This document shows positions 10,634-22,347 of a stretch of 64,000 nucleotides of DNA, in pieces (position 1 is the first letter of the stretch; each line of letters starts with the position of its first letter). Under the pieces are notes generated by a model. That model searched no databases. It was not told the DNA's origin and saw only the letters and a list, made by a program, of their open reading frames with translations. Both the position numbers and the translations under genes were made by a program. Source of the DNA: Podospora pseudocomata (Eukaryota; Ascomycota; Sordariomycetes; Sordariales; Podosporaceae); assembly GCF_035222375.1 (NCBI RefSeq), contig NW_026946365.1:372001-436000 (forward strand), given 5' to 3'.

Positions 10634-12982
10634 ATGCTTCTTCCACGCCACTCAAGCAAAATCCAGCCTCATGGCTCCCAGGCCATCACTAGGCCAAGTC
10701 GGCTGAGATCTCCTGGTCTTCGGCTCAAGACAAGTTCGCTCGATCTTATTCCTTCAGATGAGAAGGCCCAGGCGATGGCTTCAGCCGACTGGAGAAAGAT
10801 GGCGCCGGATTCCGGCCTCGGCGATAATCGTCAGCAGATTTCAGACGAGAATAGCAGACATCCATCCGACCAGAATGATGGCTTTTACTCGCCCTTCGTG
10901 CTGGGGATGAAGCCTATGAATACTGGATCAAGGGCTCAGTACCAGTATGCTAGGGACCCTACAAGCGGCATTGCTTGGGAGGTCATTTCATCGGCTCCTG
11001 GGTGCGATTTCAGGCGGGAGGAAACGAGAACCAGCGAGTCGTCAGGCATACCGTCCTCAATCCTCAAGGCGTGCCAACCGAACCTCCAAGACACCACGAT
11101 GGTACGGCTTAAGGCCATCAAGCCAATGAACGTGAGCATCAACGGCGACATCATCAAACTGCCCAACAAGTACTCTCTGGATGTTACCCCTGTTGACATC
11201 CAAGAGCCAGACGCTGCTTGCTTTATGAATAGGGAACACGGCGAGATCCTGGCAACTCTCAAGCTCCTCAAGCCCAAGGCCCGCTTACGCCGTATGAAGT
11301 CCGAGCTTCACGAAGAGAGCGTTCTGAAAGATCTGGATGACTTCTTGTCCCAACCGAGTGGGAAGCCTCCAAAGGTCGGCGCGGCAAGCAAGGAAGTTCA
11401 ACGCCAAAACCGTAGGTCATCGGGGCATTGGAGCAGCCATGACTCTGGAATCTCAACCGGTTCTGAAACCTCTGGCCTTCAGAAAGAGATGCCTTTAGGG
11501 GCACATCATCGAACACCTGCGGAAGGTCACCGCTTTCAGACACTACTCAGCCGCCTACACTTGACCACAGAGACAAGAGAAGCTTCCCAGCCGCCGACAG
11601 CACCTGATCATGCTGAGACGTCGAAGAGCCATGCTCAGGTGGTGGATCCTGCAATTATCGCCGCAAAGATCAAAGACGAAGAGCGCGAGGAGACGGCCGA
11701 CAACTCGGAAAGGGGCGCGAGCGAAGGTACCTTTTTCGGAAGGGATTCTACCTTGCTGTTTGGGAAGGGTAAATGGGCACAAAAATCACACGATTCTGGC
11801 TATTCAACATTCCATTTCATGAAACAGGGCACACAAGAACCAACAAGGCCCAAGGCGGTCGAGCATTCTGGTCCTACGGTTCAGAAGCGCAAAGAAGATT
11901 CAACATCATGTTCAACCACCTCAACCAAGTTGAATCCCACAGCTGCCGAATTCAAGTCGGTAACCAAAGGTGACCTCAAGTCAGGGGTGAAGAGCGATTT
12001 CAAGCCCGCGCCCGCAGCTTATCCTGCCCCTCCCTGGACTCCAAAAAGACGGACACGGCCTTTACTCAACAATATCTTTCCTGGTGTACTGGAAGATCCC
12101 GGTTTCATGGCCCAGACAGTGCCATTTGTGGCAAACGATTGTCTTCAAGGTAGTCCATGGCAGACAAGTGGTCCTCCAGCAGGGCCAGTGTGGGTGGCTG
12201 AACCGGGACAGCCTATCCCAGAGATGGCCTGCCAACCACCAGTAGCACCAATAGCAATGGCACCTCTTCCCATTGTTGATCCAGTTACGCAGCAGTTGGT
12301 CCCACCACCCTTCGTTCCTCCGCCCAGCAACTTTGGAACCTTCCCGCCTTCCGGAATTGCTCCTATTCCCAGCCAGATGCCAAGTCCCAACCCCGTATTT
12401 AGCACGCTTCCTCCATTGCGGCCTCCCCCAGCTCCCAGACCAAGATTTTCTCAGCCTATCCCGATTCCTCCTGGGCAAAGAGCCCCTATGCCCGCCGTGC
12501 CGAATGCAACTAGCTTCCAAGCACCTACTCTATACGGTCCAACTCTTGTTGCCGGTCCACCGCCTCCTTTGGCCTAGGATGGCAAGGGACCACGACCGGT
12601 ATTTCCCGTCACCCAGAAACCACGCGACCATGACCCTGTGAAGCAGCAGGCATATGAATCGTATCTGGAGTGGCGAAAGGCCAATGAGCCTGGCTATCAC
12701 ATGAAGTGCAAAATGCGTCAAGCACACCGTGTGGTTCGTCAATACCAGCAACAGGCGCAGACTGCTGACTGGAAGACTGTAGCTGGGCAGGCCAAAGCAG
12801 CAGCTGGAGCGTTGGAAGCACATGCAGCCGAGGAAAAGAGGAGGTCAAAAGAAGCAGCTCTCAAGGAGCAATTCAAAATGAGCGTGAAGAGGGTAGCAGA
12901 GTCCTCTGGAGCCACGGAGATAAAGGAACAAACACTTCCGGACACGAATAATGAAAAGCAAACACAAACATTGGTCATATAA
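10634..12982 (+). CDS. Large proline-rich fungal protein with one in-frame UAG at codon 648
   Basis: I do not recognise a functional family. The frame opens at 10634, runs 647 codons to TAG at 12575-12577, then continues in the same frame for 135 more codons to 12982. The part after the stop looks coding: it reads DGKGPRPVFPVTQKPRDHDP and then an Arg/Lys/Gln-rich helical segment with YLEWRKANEPGYHMKCKMRQ, much better ordered than the sequence before it. Residues 1-450 are polar, with two KSHDSGYSTF/HDSGISTG-like segments. Residues 460-645 are strongly proline-rich. So the natural protein is probably about 782 residues, with the conserved-looking domain at the C-terminus. The UAG could be recoded, read through, spliced out, a real truncation or an error. 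The start is uncertain, since a long leader precedes it. No function is proposed. Confidence 0.7.
12572..12583 (+). promoter_or_regulatory. Possible RNA hairpin placing the UAG adenosine in its loop
   Basis: The stop codon lies in GCC-TAGGAT-GGC: a 3-bp GC stem (12572-12574 with 12581-12583) and a six-base loop with the UAG adenosine at 12576 in second position. Beyond one mismatch, three or four weaker pairs (T-A, T-G, T-G, C-G) can extend it. Perithecium-specific A-to-I editing in Fusarium and Neurospora is known to favour adenosines after U in hairpin loops. The fold was found by eye, and short stems arise by chance. Confidence 0.3.
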
Positions 12983-13511
12983 AGCACACGAGGACGAAAA
13001 GAGGGATATGCCCATTTGCTCCGGAATACGATTCTTGTCATTTCGAAAGCTCGCTCGCTCAGGACAATTCTTTTCAACAGTTAGCAACCTTCGTTTCCGT
13101 TCCCCATCTTATTATATTGACTTCGATCATCTCAGCTCAGCAAACAGACATAACTACGATCCTTCTTTTTCAGCATGAACCCGGTGTTCTATAGACGAGG
13201 AATGAGTTATTTTACCGTTTGCTTTGGAGAATCAGAGGTAGCTTTACCGGGGGAGCTTCAGGAAATCATGTTATCCATTGAATGGTTATGGACTTTATGT
13301 CCTGATGGCGCAATTTGCTTTTTCTTTTTCGTTTCGGTTTGACTTATCCAGCTACATCAGCAGAGGAATCAAACATGGATAGTACGTGACTCGGGAGGTT
13401 GGCTAGGTATTCGGCTTGACCGAGAGTTATACAGTACAACAGAGTTTAATATTGATAGTTTGGTTGTGCCAGCAGTGGTGATTATGTGACGGGTGTAACA
13501 CGATGACCTTG
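12983..13511. other. Intergenic between convergent genes
   Basis: This 0.5 kb separates two convergent genes and is presumably 3' flank on both sides. I see no gene, repeat or RNA in it. Confidence 0.5.
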
Positions 13512-15062
13512 TCATTCGCCATCAGCCGGACCCGAGAAATAAGCCCCCTCCCAGCCACCACAGTCTTCTAATTTGGCTCCTTGTCTCGCTCTGTTGATCC
13601 TCTCTTCCGTGATCTTGAATTCCTCGGGAAGTCTTGCATGTCCTTGTCCTGATTCTGGCAAACCCAGCATCTGGGCCGCCACAGCTCTGGCAGAGAGAGC
13701 AGCAGATGGCATGCCATGCCCGGTGTACCCAGCACACACCCATATTCCCCTGTGGGAGGGAACCTCTCCCACCCAGGCATTAGAGTCACGAGAGTAGCCC
13801 ATCACGCCCGTCCACTCGTATGTTGCGGGTAACTCTTCGTCTTTTCCACCCAAGTCCAGCGGAGGAGAGAGGTTCGACCTCAGATAGTGAGCCACTTTCA
13901 GCTCGAGCTCATCATCGTTGTATTGTCCCAGTCCGAGCCGCAGTGCCAACCGACGACCTCCACCGTAGATCATCTCGCCTCCTGAGTCGGGGTTCAACAC
14001 TGGTCTCTGAACGAGGTAGTCGTCTCTCGGTGCGTGTTGGCCCTTCTCGGGGTCGGCGGCGAAGAGGTAGGAGTGGGTGAGGGTTTGGACTGGGGATGGG
14101 GGGACGATGGCGCTTATCTGGCCGCGGACGGGGACGATGAGGTCGGAGAAGGAGGGGAGGAGGTGGGAGGTGTACCCGTTTGTTGCTAGGAGGACTTTTG
14201 GGGTGGTGAGGGTGCCGCGGGGGGTGAGGATTTGGTGTTTACCGGGGGAGGAGGGGGAGGGGGAGAGGGAGAGGACGGGGGTGTTGGTTTGGAGGTTGAA
14301 GTTTGGGTTGGGGAGGAGGGAGGTGAGGATGTGGGCGATTAGTTTGTAGGGCCAGAGGGAGGCGGCGGTTTTTTGGATGATGGCGCCGTGGCAGTTGGGG
14401 GCTCTGAGGCGGACTAATTTGGATGGGTTGGTTGGGAGGATTACTTCTAGCTGGGAGGCGAGAAAGGGGTGGCTTTTGGTGAGGGAGTCGATTTGAGCAA
14501 CAGCGGTTTGGAAGAGGGGGGTTGACATGAAGGCGTGGACGCCGCCGGAGAGGGTTATCCTGTGGTGATGAGGTTAGTTTAGGGGGAAAATTGGTAAGAG
14601 ATATGAGAAGGGATATACCAGTCACAGTCAATCTTTTCATCCCTTACTAATCTTTCAAGAAAAGAAAAAGTTTCCAACTCAAAAGCAGCAACGGCTGGGT
14701 TGGTGCCATAGACGAGAGGCTGGCAGTGGCCTCCATTCTGATGGAACTGTTAGAATTATCGTGTAAAACTCATCAGATAAGTCAGTCCAGGCACACACCC
14801 TTCCTGTGGCACCACCACAGGCCTCCCTGGCCTCGAGCATCACAACCTTCTTGTTACAGGAATAATCCTGCAGAAGAGACCTCGCGGCAAAGACACCGGT
14901 TATACCACTCCCGATAATCACAATGTCTGCTTCCTCTGGCAGATCTGGTGTTGATCGACGTCCCAAAAGCAGGGTATTCGGTTCACGAAGCCAGTAAGAA
15001 GAGGTCGGGTTGGCAGAGGGAAGGCCTGCCTGGTTCGTTCTGGGGTCGGTGTCGGAGGCCAT
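13512..15062 (-). CDS. FAD-dependent oxidoreductase of the DAO family
   Basis: This is a flavoprotein of the D-amino-acid oxidase/glycine oxidase-like fold, which oxidises amines or amino acids; the substrate cannot be told from sequence. Three exons, 15062-14799, 14737-14619 and 14559-13512, encode 476 residues. The introns are 61 and 59 nt. The Rossmann dinucleotide motif ADIVIIGSGITGVFAARSLL lies at about residues 45-64. Next comes GGATGRNGGHCQPLVYG, which is rebuilt only when the first intron is removed and is typical of this subgroup. The C-terminal FAD-contact segment is GYTGHGMPSAALSARAVAAQ. There is no signal peptide, so it is probably cytosolic or, less likely, peroxisomal; the C-terminus (PADGE) is not an SKL-type signal. 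The gene is followed downstream on the same strand by unrelated sequence, with no sign of a pathway cluster. Confidence 0.88.
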
Positions 15063-15568
15063 CTTGACTGGTCAATGTTGCTATTTGTTAAGGTTGTTGA
15101 ACCGCCTCCAGCTAATATACCTCGTATCAGAAAGCCGTGTTGAGATGAGACTACGCGAATATGAAATCCCTCATCCCAAATGTTCAGATGAGACTGACAC
15201 GGAGACTGAAAGCTAATGCACTGAAGGCATGACATGACCTACAGCAGAGGTTCTCCACTTTTCCAACCCCTTTCCAATTGGAGTCTATTAGTCAAGATGG
15301 TACCTTGTATTGAGCAACAGCTAATCGTTGCGACATGTAGCAATATAACAACAATAACAAGACACCCATATAAAGCTCCTGGATATGCATCCATCAACTC
15401 AGTCTACACCACCTGAGATATCCCGCCTGCCCGCTGACGCTCTAGCGTAGTACAATACGCGGAGGTTCCGCCCATCCAAAGGGTCTTCCATCTTCATTAC
15501 AAAATCAATGCAGCCTACTCCTCCCTGGGTATAACAGCCTTTATCTTCTTCAATTTGCTCTGAAATGC
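15063..15568. other. Intergenic, promoter of the oxidoreductase and 3' flank of the BAR-SH3 gene
   Basis: This 0.5 kb lies between the oxidoreductase start and the stop of the BAR-SH3 gene, both on the minus strand. I see only short frames and no distinct motif. Confidence 0.5.
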
Positions 15569-17134
15569 CTATGGATTCAGCTGGACGTAGTTGCCTAACG
15601 ACACAATAGGGTTAGCTGCGAACGCTCAAGTCGGTCCTTGGATGAACATAGAAACGTACCAGGAAATTGCCCTTGCTTCCCATGAACCTTGCCGGTCCAC
15701 CATTCATTCTCATTATTGGTTCTTGATACAATCTCAATCACGTCGCCCGCCCGGAAACTGAGATCGCCCTCAGCCTGCGCCGAATAATCGTAGAGTGCCG
15801 TTACCGTTTCCACCTTGGCCACCGAGGCGCCGGCAAGATTCTTTGGCTTGGGCTTGGGTGGTGGGGGCTTCGACTTGGCTGCGGCGGCCAGCGACATTGG
15901 GCTTTTTTGCGCTGGCGAAATCATGGCAGGAGAGACGGGAGCAGAAGAATATGGAGGGGGTGGTTGTTCGCCACCGTCATTTTCCTGAGATCGCCATGTT
16001 GGCCGTAGAGAGGATACTGCAGGCGCTTTGGTTGCGGAGGCTTCACCATTTGTCGCCGCATAAGGGAAGGGCGAAGGCGAGGGCGCAGATGTCGAGGCTG
16101 AAGCTGATGGTCCTGCTGTGAGCAAACCCGCTGCTGCTGGCTTTGCCGCGATGGCTGGTCGCGGAGGCCCATACTTGGGTGGCCGCCTTTGACCAGTCGT
16201 CTTGAACTTGACAATAGAGAGTGCCTCAGCTCGCTCTTGGACGTCGCCGCGTTTCGCAAGGAAAGCCTCCTCGACGTCCAGTGTCAGGTCGAAGTATCCT
16301 ATGTCGACACGCTGCATGCGTTCGTGGAGAGTGTAAAAGATGTTAAGCTGCATGTAGTAGAAAGACTGGAACAGAGGCTGGATGAAGTCGCGCTCGAGCG
16401 CAAAGAGCTTGGGGAGCTCGTCTTTGAGCAGATCGTTGAAGTAGTTAAATTCCTGTGTCGACTGCTCGACGTCATTCTCAGCCTTCCACATGGCCTTCTC
16501 GTCCTTGGCCGACCTTTCCTTCTTTTCCTGGAGCTTCTTGAGGGTGGTGCGGTGTCGGTCGTAGTCCAACTTCTTGTGCTCGCGCTTGGTTGCTGTTTTT
16601 CGAATGGCCTTGATCACATCCATGAGTTCCTGCGCCGGTCTGACAACCCGCGTGTCAATCATCTCCAGCTCGGGGGCCAGAGTCTCCTGCAAGTCCCGTA
16701 CAACGGCCTCATACTCCTCGCACGCCCGGATGCCGTCCAAGTTCTCTTGCGCAATCAACGAGTCAGGATCCGACATGCGGCCACTAATGGGCTTGTAGAT
16801 CTCGGTCATTGCTTTTGAAAACTCGATCTGGTGGTTGAGCATGCCGTTGATGGCCTCGAAGTACTTTTTGCTTTCATCGTGGAGGTTCTTGGTCTCGGCC
16901 TCAAGTTCCTGGAATCGTCGTTCGGCATCGATGTAGACGGGGTCTTTGGTGTTCTCGCCGACATTGAACTTTGCCTTGAATTGCTGAGGGGCCTAAAGCA
17001 ACACAGAAACACAAGAGTCAGCATCATACTCCCCCTCCTCCTTCATCGCCACAAGAGCTCTCCTCGAGGAAACACGGATGCTGCGGGGCAGAACCTACTC
17101 GAATAAGGCCCTTCTGGAAACCCCTGAAACTCAT
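15569..17134 (-). CDS. rvs167: Amphiphysin-like BAR-SH3 protein (Rvs167/Hob1 type)
   Basis: Proteins of this type bind and tubulate curved membrane at endocytic sites and recruit actin regulators through the SH3 domain. Three exons, 17134-17099, 16992-15660 and 15594-15569, encode 464 residues. The first exon supplies the 12-residue amphipathic start MSFRGFQKGLIR and the last supplies NYVQLNP; both ends are needed for a complete protein. The BAR domain covers about residues 10-245, with long charged helices (LKKLQEKKERSAKDEKAMWK) and the FNYFNDLLKDELPKLFALE and FYYMQLNIFYTLHERM segments. A Pro/Ala/Ser linker follows. The SH3 domain at about 402-463 has ALYDYSAQAEGDLSF, then the WW of NEWWTG and GQFPGNYV. 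It is divergent from NFS1, sharing a 0.8 kb intergenic region. Confidence 0.95.
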
Positions 17135-17925
17135 TCTTAGTCACTGCTGAATTGTTGTCTCGTTCGATAAGGTCTGATCGGGGCTAAGAGTGCTGCTAGA
17201 AGCAATACGGAGCGTCGCCGGCGTTGTGAGAGTTGAGAATGGGAAGAGTAAGCTTGGCGGCTGTGTCGACAAAGGTTGGTTGTAGTTGATGATGGCTCTC
17301 GGGAGACGGATGATGACGATGGCCCGGGGGCTTAGCGGGCGTCACTCCAGCTCCTTGGCAGATGAAATCCAATGAAAGACGGGCCAAGTGGGCGCTGCAA
17401 CGGCACCGAAACCCGATTTCAGGCCTCTCGCCAAGCCAAGGATGCCGCCGGGGATTACGGTCAGGATTATGTATTAGTGGGCCCGGTGGTGATACCCAAA
17501 AGAAAATGATATCAGATAGTTTATTGGAGCCCTTCAGTTCGAGATAGGTAGCTGCACTATGTTACGCAGTAGAGGTGTCAAAGGGACAGACAGAACCGGC
17601 AGCGCAGCTAAGAGACACCTGCCCCACCCCGCATGCGGTTCTTCTGTGACCTTCGTCATTCCTGAAAACGTTCTCAGCTTCGTCATGCGCCACCACCGTG
17701 ACCGGCAGAATGCGGGGCAGCGCCGTGCCACAGCCACAGAGCGAACAAAGCGTGGGGAAAGGTCTTCGCTGATTGGCCACAGGATTATCAATCGAAAAGA
17801 CTGCCGCCCAGCATTTGGGTTATCCATGGGGCATGGAGAATGCGCAAAATCGGAGCTCCGTCCCGCCCACCGAGAAGGAAACTTTTCTTCCCCTACATCT
17901 CGCACAACTTTTTTTTTCTCGTACC
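17135..17925. promoter_or_regulatory. Shared divergent promoter region of RVS167-type and NFS1 genes
   Basis: This 0.8 kb lies between the divergent start codons of the BAR-SH3 and NFS1 genes, so it should hold both promoters. A pyrimidine-rich tract, including a run of T at about 17909-17919, lies just before the NFS1 start. Open frames running through it on both strands have no family features. Confidence 0.5.
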
Positions 17926-19727
17926 ATGGCAACTATTGCACCATCAGCCATCAGACAGGCATCTCGCTTGGCATCCAAGTCGGCCCTCACTACTGCACCC
18001 CGTCATGGCCTCCAGCAGCTATCACGAGTAGCATCTGCGCCTGTCCAGCGCACTGCTGGCAAGAAGAGGAGCTATGTGACCGAGTCGAAGCGGGATAACG
18101 CCCAGGTCCAAACCGAAACCGCCATCCGTCTCGACAGGAAGGAGCTGGAGAAATCCGGGCTCACCATCACCTCCGAGAATGGCTCGACCGAGCATGTCAG
18201 CCCAATGGCTGGTAGGTCTTTTCCTATTACGACTCGATATCTCGGCTCTAGCATGCTAACTCCGAGCTCGCAGATGTCCTGAAGGCGGCGACCATAATGG
18301 ATGAAGGCCAACGGCCCATCTATATGGATATGCAGGCCACAACTCCACTGGATCCCCGCGTGCTTGATGCCATGATGCCCTACTACACAGGCTTTTATGG
18401 CAACCCACATTCCAGGACGCACGCGTACGGATGGGAGAGCGAGAAGGCGGTCGAAGATGCGAGACAACATATTGCCAGCCTCATCGGGGCCGATCCCAAG
18501 GAAATCATTTTCACCAGCGGAGCCACGGAAAGCAACAATATGAGCATCAAGGGTGTCGCCAGATTTTTCGGCAGGTCCGGCAAGAAGAAGCACATCATTA
18601 CCAGTCAGACCGAGCACAAGTGTGTGCTTGATAGCTGCAGGCATCTCCAAGACGAAGGGTTTGAGGTGACATATCTTCCCGTCGAGTCCAGCGGTCTCAT
18701 CAACCTTGACAAACTGAAGGCCGCCATCCGCCCCGACACAATGCTTGTCAGCATCATGTCGGTAAACAACGAGATCGGTGTCATTCAACCCATCGAGGAG
18801 ATTGGCAAGATTTGCCGGGCCAATAAGGTCTTCTTCCACACAGATGCTGCTCAAGCAGTGGGCAAGATTCCTCTGGATGTCAACGCGATGAACATTGATC
18901 TGATGTCCATCTCTTCCCACAAGATCTACGGCCCCAAGGGAATTGGAGCTTGCTATGTCCGCCGGCGGCCGAGAGTGAGAATTGACCCCATCATCAGCGG
19001 TGGTGGCCAGGAGAGAGGTCTTCGTAGCGGCACGCTGGCTCCCGCCCTTGTTGTTGGGTTTGGTGAGGCGTGCCGCATCGCAAAGGAAGAAATGAAGGTA
19101 TGTCTCAACTTTTTCCATGGTTCGCGTTACACATACACATCCCCTGGTTTCACCTGATGATCTGCTCATACATGCATGGCTTTCTGAAGTCCGTGACAAG
19201 ACTGTACTGTTGAGAGACAGCGCCTTTTCTGATTGAAACCTTCCCTTCTTTCTCTTTTGACACAACCGAATATTTTGCTTGGGTGGAGCTAACAGGCAAA
19301 ACAGTATGATTCGCAGAGAATCAAGTTCCTTTCCGACCGGTTACTCAACGGTCTCCTGTCGATGGAACACACGAGCCAGAACGGTGACCCGAACCACTTT
19401 TATCCCGGCTGCGTCAATGTCTCGTTCGCCTATGTCGAGGGTGAATCCCTGCTTATGGCGCTCAAGGACATTGCCTTGTCTTCGGGCAGTGCCTGCACCT
19501 CGGCATCGCTGGAGCCCAGCTACGTATTACGAGCCCTGGGCAACAGCGACGAGAGTGCGCACTCCAGTATCCGGTTCGGTATCGGCCGGTTCACCACGGA
19601 GCAAGAGATCGATTACGTCCTGAAGGCGGTGACAGAGCGTGTGGGCTTCCTTCGCGAGCTGAGTCCTCTGTGGGAGCTTGTCCAGGAGGGTGTCGACCTC
19701 AACACGATTGAGTGGAGTCAGCACTAA
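17926..19727 (+). CDS. nfs1: Mitochondrial cysteine desulfurase NFS1
   Basis: NFS1 is the PLP enzyme that takes sulfur from cysteine for Fe-S cluster assembly in the mitochondrial matrix and for tRNA thiolation. Three exons, 17926-18211, 18274-19097 and 19305-19727, encode 510 residues; introns are 62 and 207 nt. The first 50 residues are rich in Arg, Ser and Ala without acids, a matrix-targeting presequence. The class V aminotransferase core begins at [20 protein letters not shown]. The PLP-binding lysine is in [17 protein letters not shown], about residue 312, and the persulfide cysteine is in [15 protein letters not shown], about residue 434. All catalytic residues are present. The third-exon start is inferred from the gctaac branch site; an acceptor 9 nt earlier would add three residues in frame. 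Confidence 0.96.
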
Positions 19728-21745
19728 GCATGGAGCGGCTGTTTTATTGCGTTGAAAATTGTTCATTTGGGCGGGCTGGGAGTGTAAAAGCAACAGCAGC
19801 CACCACGACACCTGTATAATACGTGTATCTACCTACTGCGCAGAATGATACCACGGGGAGCTAACAGCACCCTCACGATGAAATGACTACCTATTACTAG
19901 TCCCGAGTTGAGCTTGACTTTGCTGCGTTCCCCTTTGCTGCGACTTGTGTTTTGACTGGGCGATCTCCCCCTGCTATTCGGTCCTTTGAGAGTTGATCGC
20001 TGACCCAAGGCGTCGAATGACCAGATTTCTCACATGACAGACTTGACGACATGAACATGTATCGTCGTATATGGAATGGAAGTTGGCTGCTTAATATCCA
20101 ACCTTATCTTCTTCGTGTGTTCTCGCCCCCGTCGAGATGGTTCTAGATTGTAGTCACTCTCGGACGCCCGTAGTTTGTTCAAATTAGAAGCACGACTGGT
20201 CGCGATTGCTGGATAGCCTGGGAGTGGGGTGGCGTTGACATGGTCTTGATGATGTTGAATGCTCATCGCGAAACATTTGGGTGGTGGTAGTGTTGTTGTT
20301 TTACGGGGGGCGGAACGTGTGTGGCTCAGACTGGACGTCCTTTGTGGCTAATCCACGTAGTGGTCAGGCGTTGTATGTATAGAGCTGGCGTATAGAATTG
20401 TAAAGTTATCGTGGACGGCAAAGAAGGCATGCAGGGTAGGTTGCCGGTGTGCCGAGCGAGATGGTTGCACAGAAAAACTCACTACGAATTGTATAAATGC
20501 AGGTCAGCCTTGGGAGTGATTTGGCTAGGTGCAGTTACTGTGTACACGCCGCTATCGTACAGTATGCATCGGAGAGAACTGCACTCATACCCTCAGCTGG
20601 GCCCGTATACTGGGTTTCACAGGGAAGAAGTGAGCCTGAGGATTATGGGATCGGGGTGTTGTTGGGTGGTTGTTACGGGGCGAGTGTGGAGATGCAGGAC
20701 ATAGGGAATAGACAGCTTTTAGGAAGATTGATGATTGGGTGTGATTTTGCGTCGTGTTCTCACGCCGGTGTGGTTGCCGGGAGGCCGGGATGAACCGGAA
20801 ATAGGGACTGGGCATATATTCTTTACGATGTGTGATTTGCTTAGTTCCGCCGTGTCGGGTCGATCTGAGGGGCGCTGCTCGGGAACGGTAGCCATTTGTG
20901 AGGTTTCGAGATGAACAACTTTCCTCTGGGTACGAATTCAAGAAAAAATCAAATTATATTCCCGGCAGGAGGCCTGTTCGTGTTGATCAGCGCGTGAGGT
21001 GAAATTCAGCCTTTTTTTGGTCTTTATGGTGGAGAGCTGGACATCATGTTAAATCTATGGGCCGATTGGTAGGACAGATTTACACCATGGGGTTTCTATC
21101 GGTAAAGTACTTTCGTAATTGTATAGCCAGACTGCTCGAAGTAGTGGATACCTGAATTGTCAGATAAATTGTAGATGGCCAGCTCCTCAACACCCAGTGC
21201 TTCACTAATGACCTGAAGCTGGGCTAAAATCGTGTACCTATCCTACAACATAATTTCATATGCTGGCAACAACGGCAAACTGAGAGAATGCGGCGGATGC
21301 ATGCGCAATCAATTGGAACCATGGGAGGATGAGAGCATTAGTACAGTCTCATTTCTGATTTAGGAGCTTCTGAGCCGCGAGACAGATCTGATAGGGCTGA
21401 AGCTGGTAGGTGCGCAGGGGTCTACGGGTGCGCTAACGAACAGGCGGGTGTGCGCTATGATGTCACCGCCCGTCCCATGACCCCTATGACATCACTCGCA
21501 ACCTGAAACACCAAGAACAACATCGTGGACGGCGGAAGGAACTGCTCAGAGAAAGGCAATGACGTGAAGCTACCAGTAGCTTCGGGCCCGGCTTTGTTCT
21601 TGACGCCTGCAAAATATAAGACAGGCTTTTTCTCACCAACAACTCTTCTCTTTCCATCAACCAAACACCTTGAACAGCAATCAATACCTTTGAAGACAAA
21701 CAACACTCTCAACTTCAACTATCTCCATCGCAAATATCAAACAAC
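19728..21745. other. 2 kb intergenic region upstream of the CsbD-like gene
   Basis: No open frame here is convincing. The right end carries the promoter of the CsbD-like gene, listed separately. The middle part has many short TA-rich stretches but no repeat that I can define. Confidence 0.45.
21458..21620 (+). promoter_or_regulatory. Probable stress promoter: CRE-like inverted pair and TATA box
   Basis: TGATGTCA at 21458-21465 and its exact reverse complement TGACATCA at 21487-21494 are both one base from the CRE/ATF palindrome TGACGTCA. A third related site, TGACGTGA, is at 21560-21567. A TATA-like AAAATATAAG follows at 21611-21620, about 130 bp before the ATG. bZIP stress factors of the Atf1 type would be the natural candidates; binding is an inference. 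Confidence 0.45.
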
Positions 21746-22347
21746 ATGTCTACCGATAACACTTCCACTCTCAAGTCCTACGTCGACTCCGCTACCGGAG
21801 CCGTCCAGAACGCCGTCGGTTCTATCATTGGCAGCAACGGCGATCAGGTCGAAGGACAAGCCAAGAAGGAGAAGGCTCAGGCTGAGTACGATGCCTCGCA
21901 TGCCACAGCCAAACTCCCCGGCTTCACCGCTTCTTCGTCCGGCGCCGTGACCAAGGACCATCCCGATCGCAATGCCGGTTCATACAACCAGACTGCCGGT
22001 GCTGCTAAGGAGTTTGTCGGAGGAGTGCTCGGCAATGAGGTATGTTCCTAAAATAAAGGTTGTCTCGCTCGTCACTATGAAGGGGTGCTAATCAGTGTCT
22101 GCAGAGCCTTAAGCAGTCCGGCCGCGAGCAGAACCTTCAAGGTCAAGAGCAAGAAGCCAAGGGCCAAATCAACGACTACGTTTCCGGTGCCGCCGATCGT
22201 GCTGCTGGAACCCTCGGCAGCGGTATTGCCGGCCTGACGGGTGACCGGGTCAAGCAAGCTGAATACCAGGGCCAGCACGACACCGGCAAGACTCAGCAAC
22301 GCGGAGCCGAACACGACATTGTTAAGCAGGCAGAGGCGAAGCAGTAA
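21746..22347 (+). CDS. CsbD-like / mismatched-base-pair and cruciform-DNA recognition family protein
   Basis: This small hydrophilic protein of 178 residues is in the CsbD-like group, often annotated in fungi as mismatched base pair and cruciform DNA recognition protein. Two exons, 21746-22039 and 22105-22347, are separated by a 65-nt intron. Two CsbD-like repeats are visible: AVQNAVGSIIGSNGDQVEGQ near the N-terminus and AADRAAGTLGSGIAGLTGDR near the C-terminus. The rest is rich in Gln, Lys, Glu and Ala, with repeated KEKAQAEY, GQEQEAKGQ and QAEYQGQHD segments, suggesting an unstructured or amphipathic helical protein like LEA or hydrophilin proteins. Bacterial CsbD is a general-stress protein. 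The upstream CRE-like sites agree with stress induction. The biochemical role is not settled for the family. Confidence 0.88.

Noticed and set aside
12395-12577. Intron that would remove the UAG
   Set aside because: Donor GTATTT is weak and no CTAAC-type branch site is near the acceptor; the removed part is proline-rich like its flanks. Kept as a rival explanation, not as the gene model.
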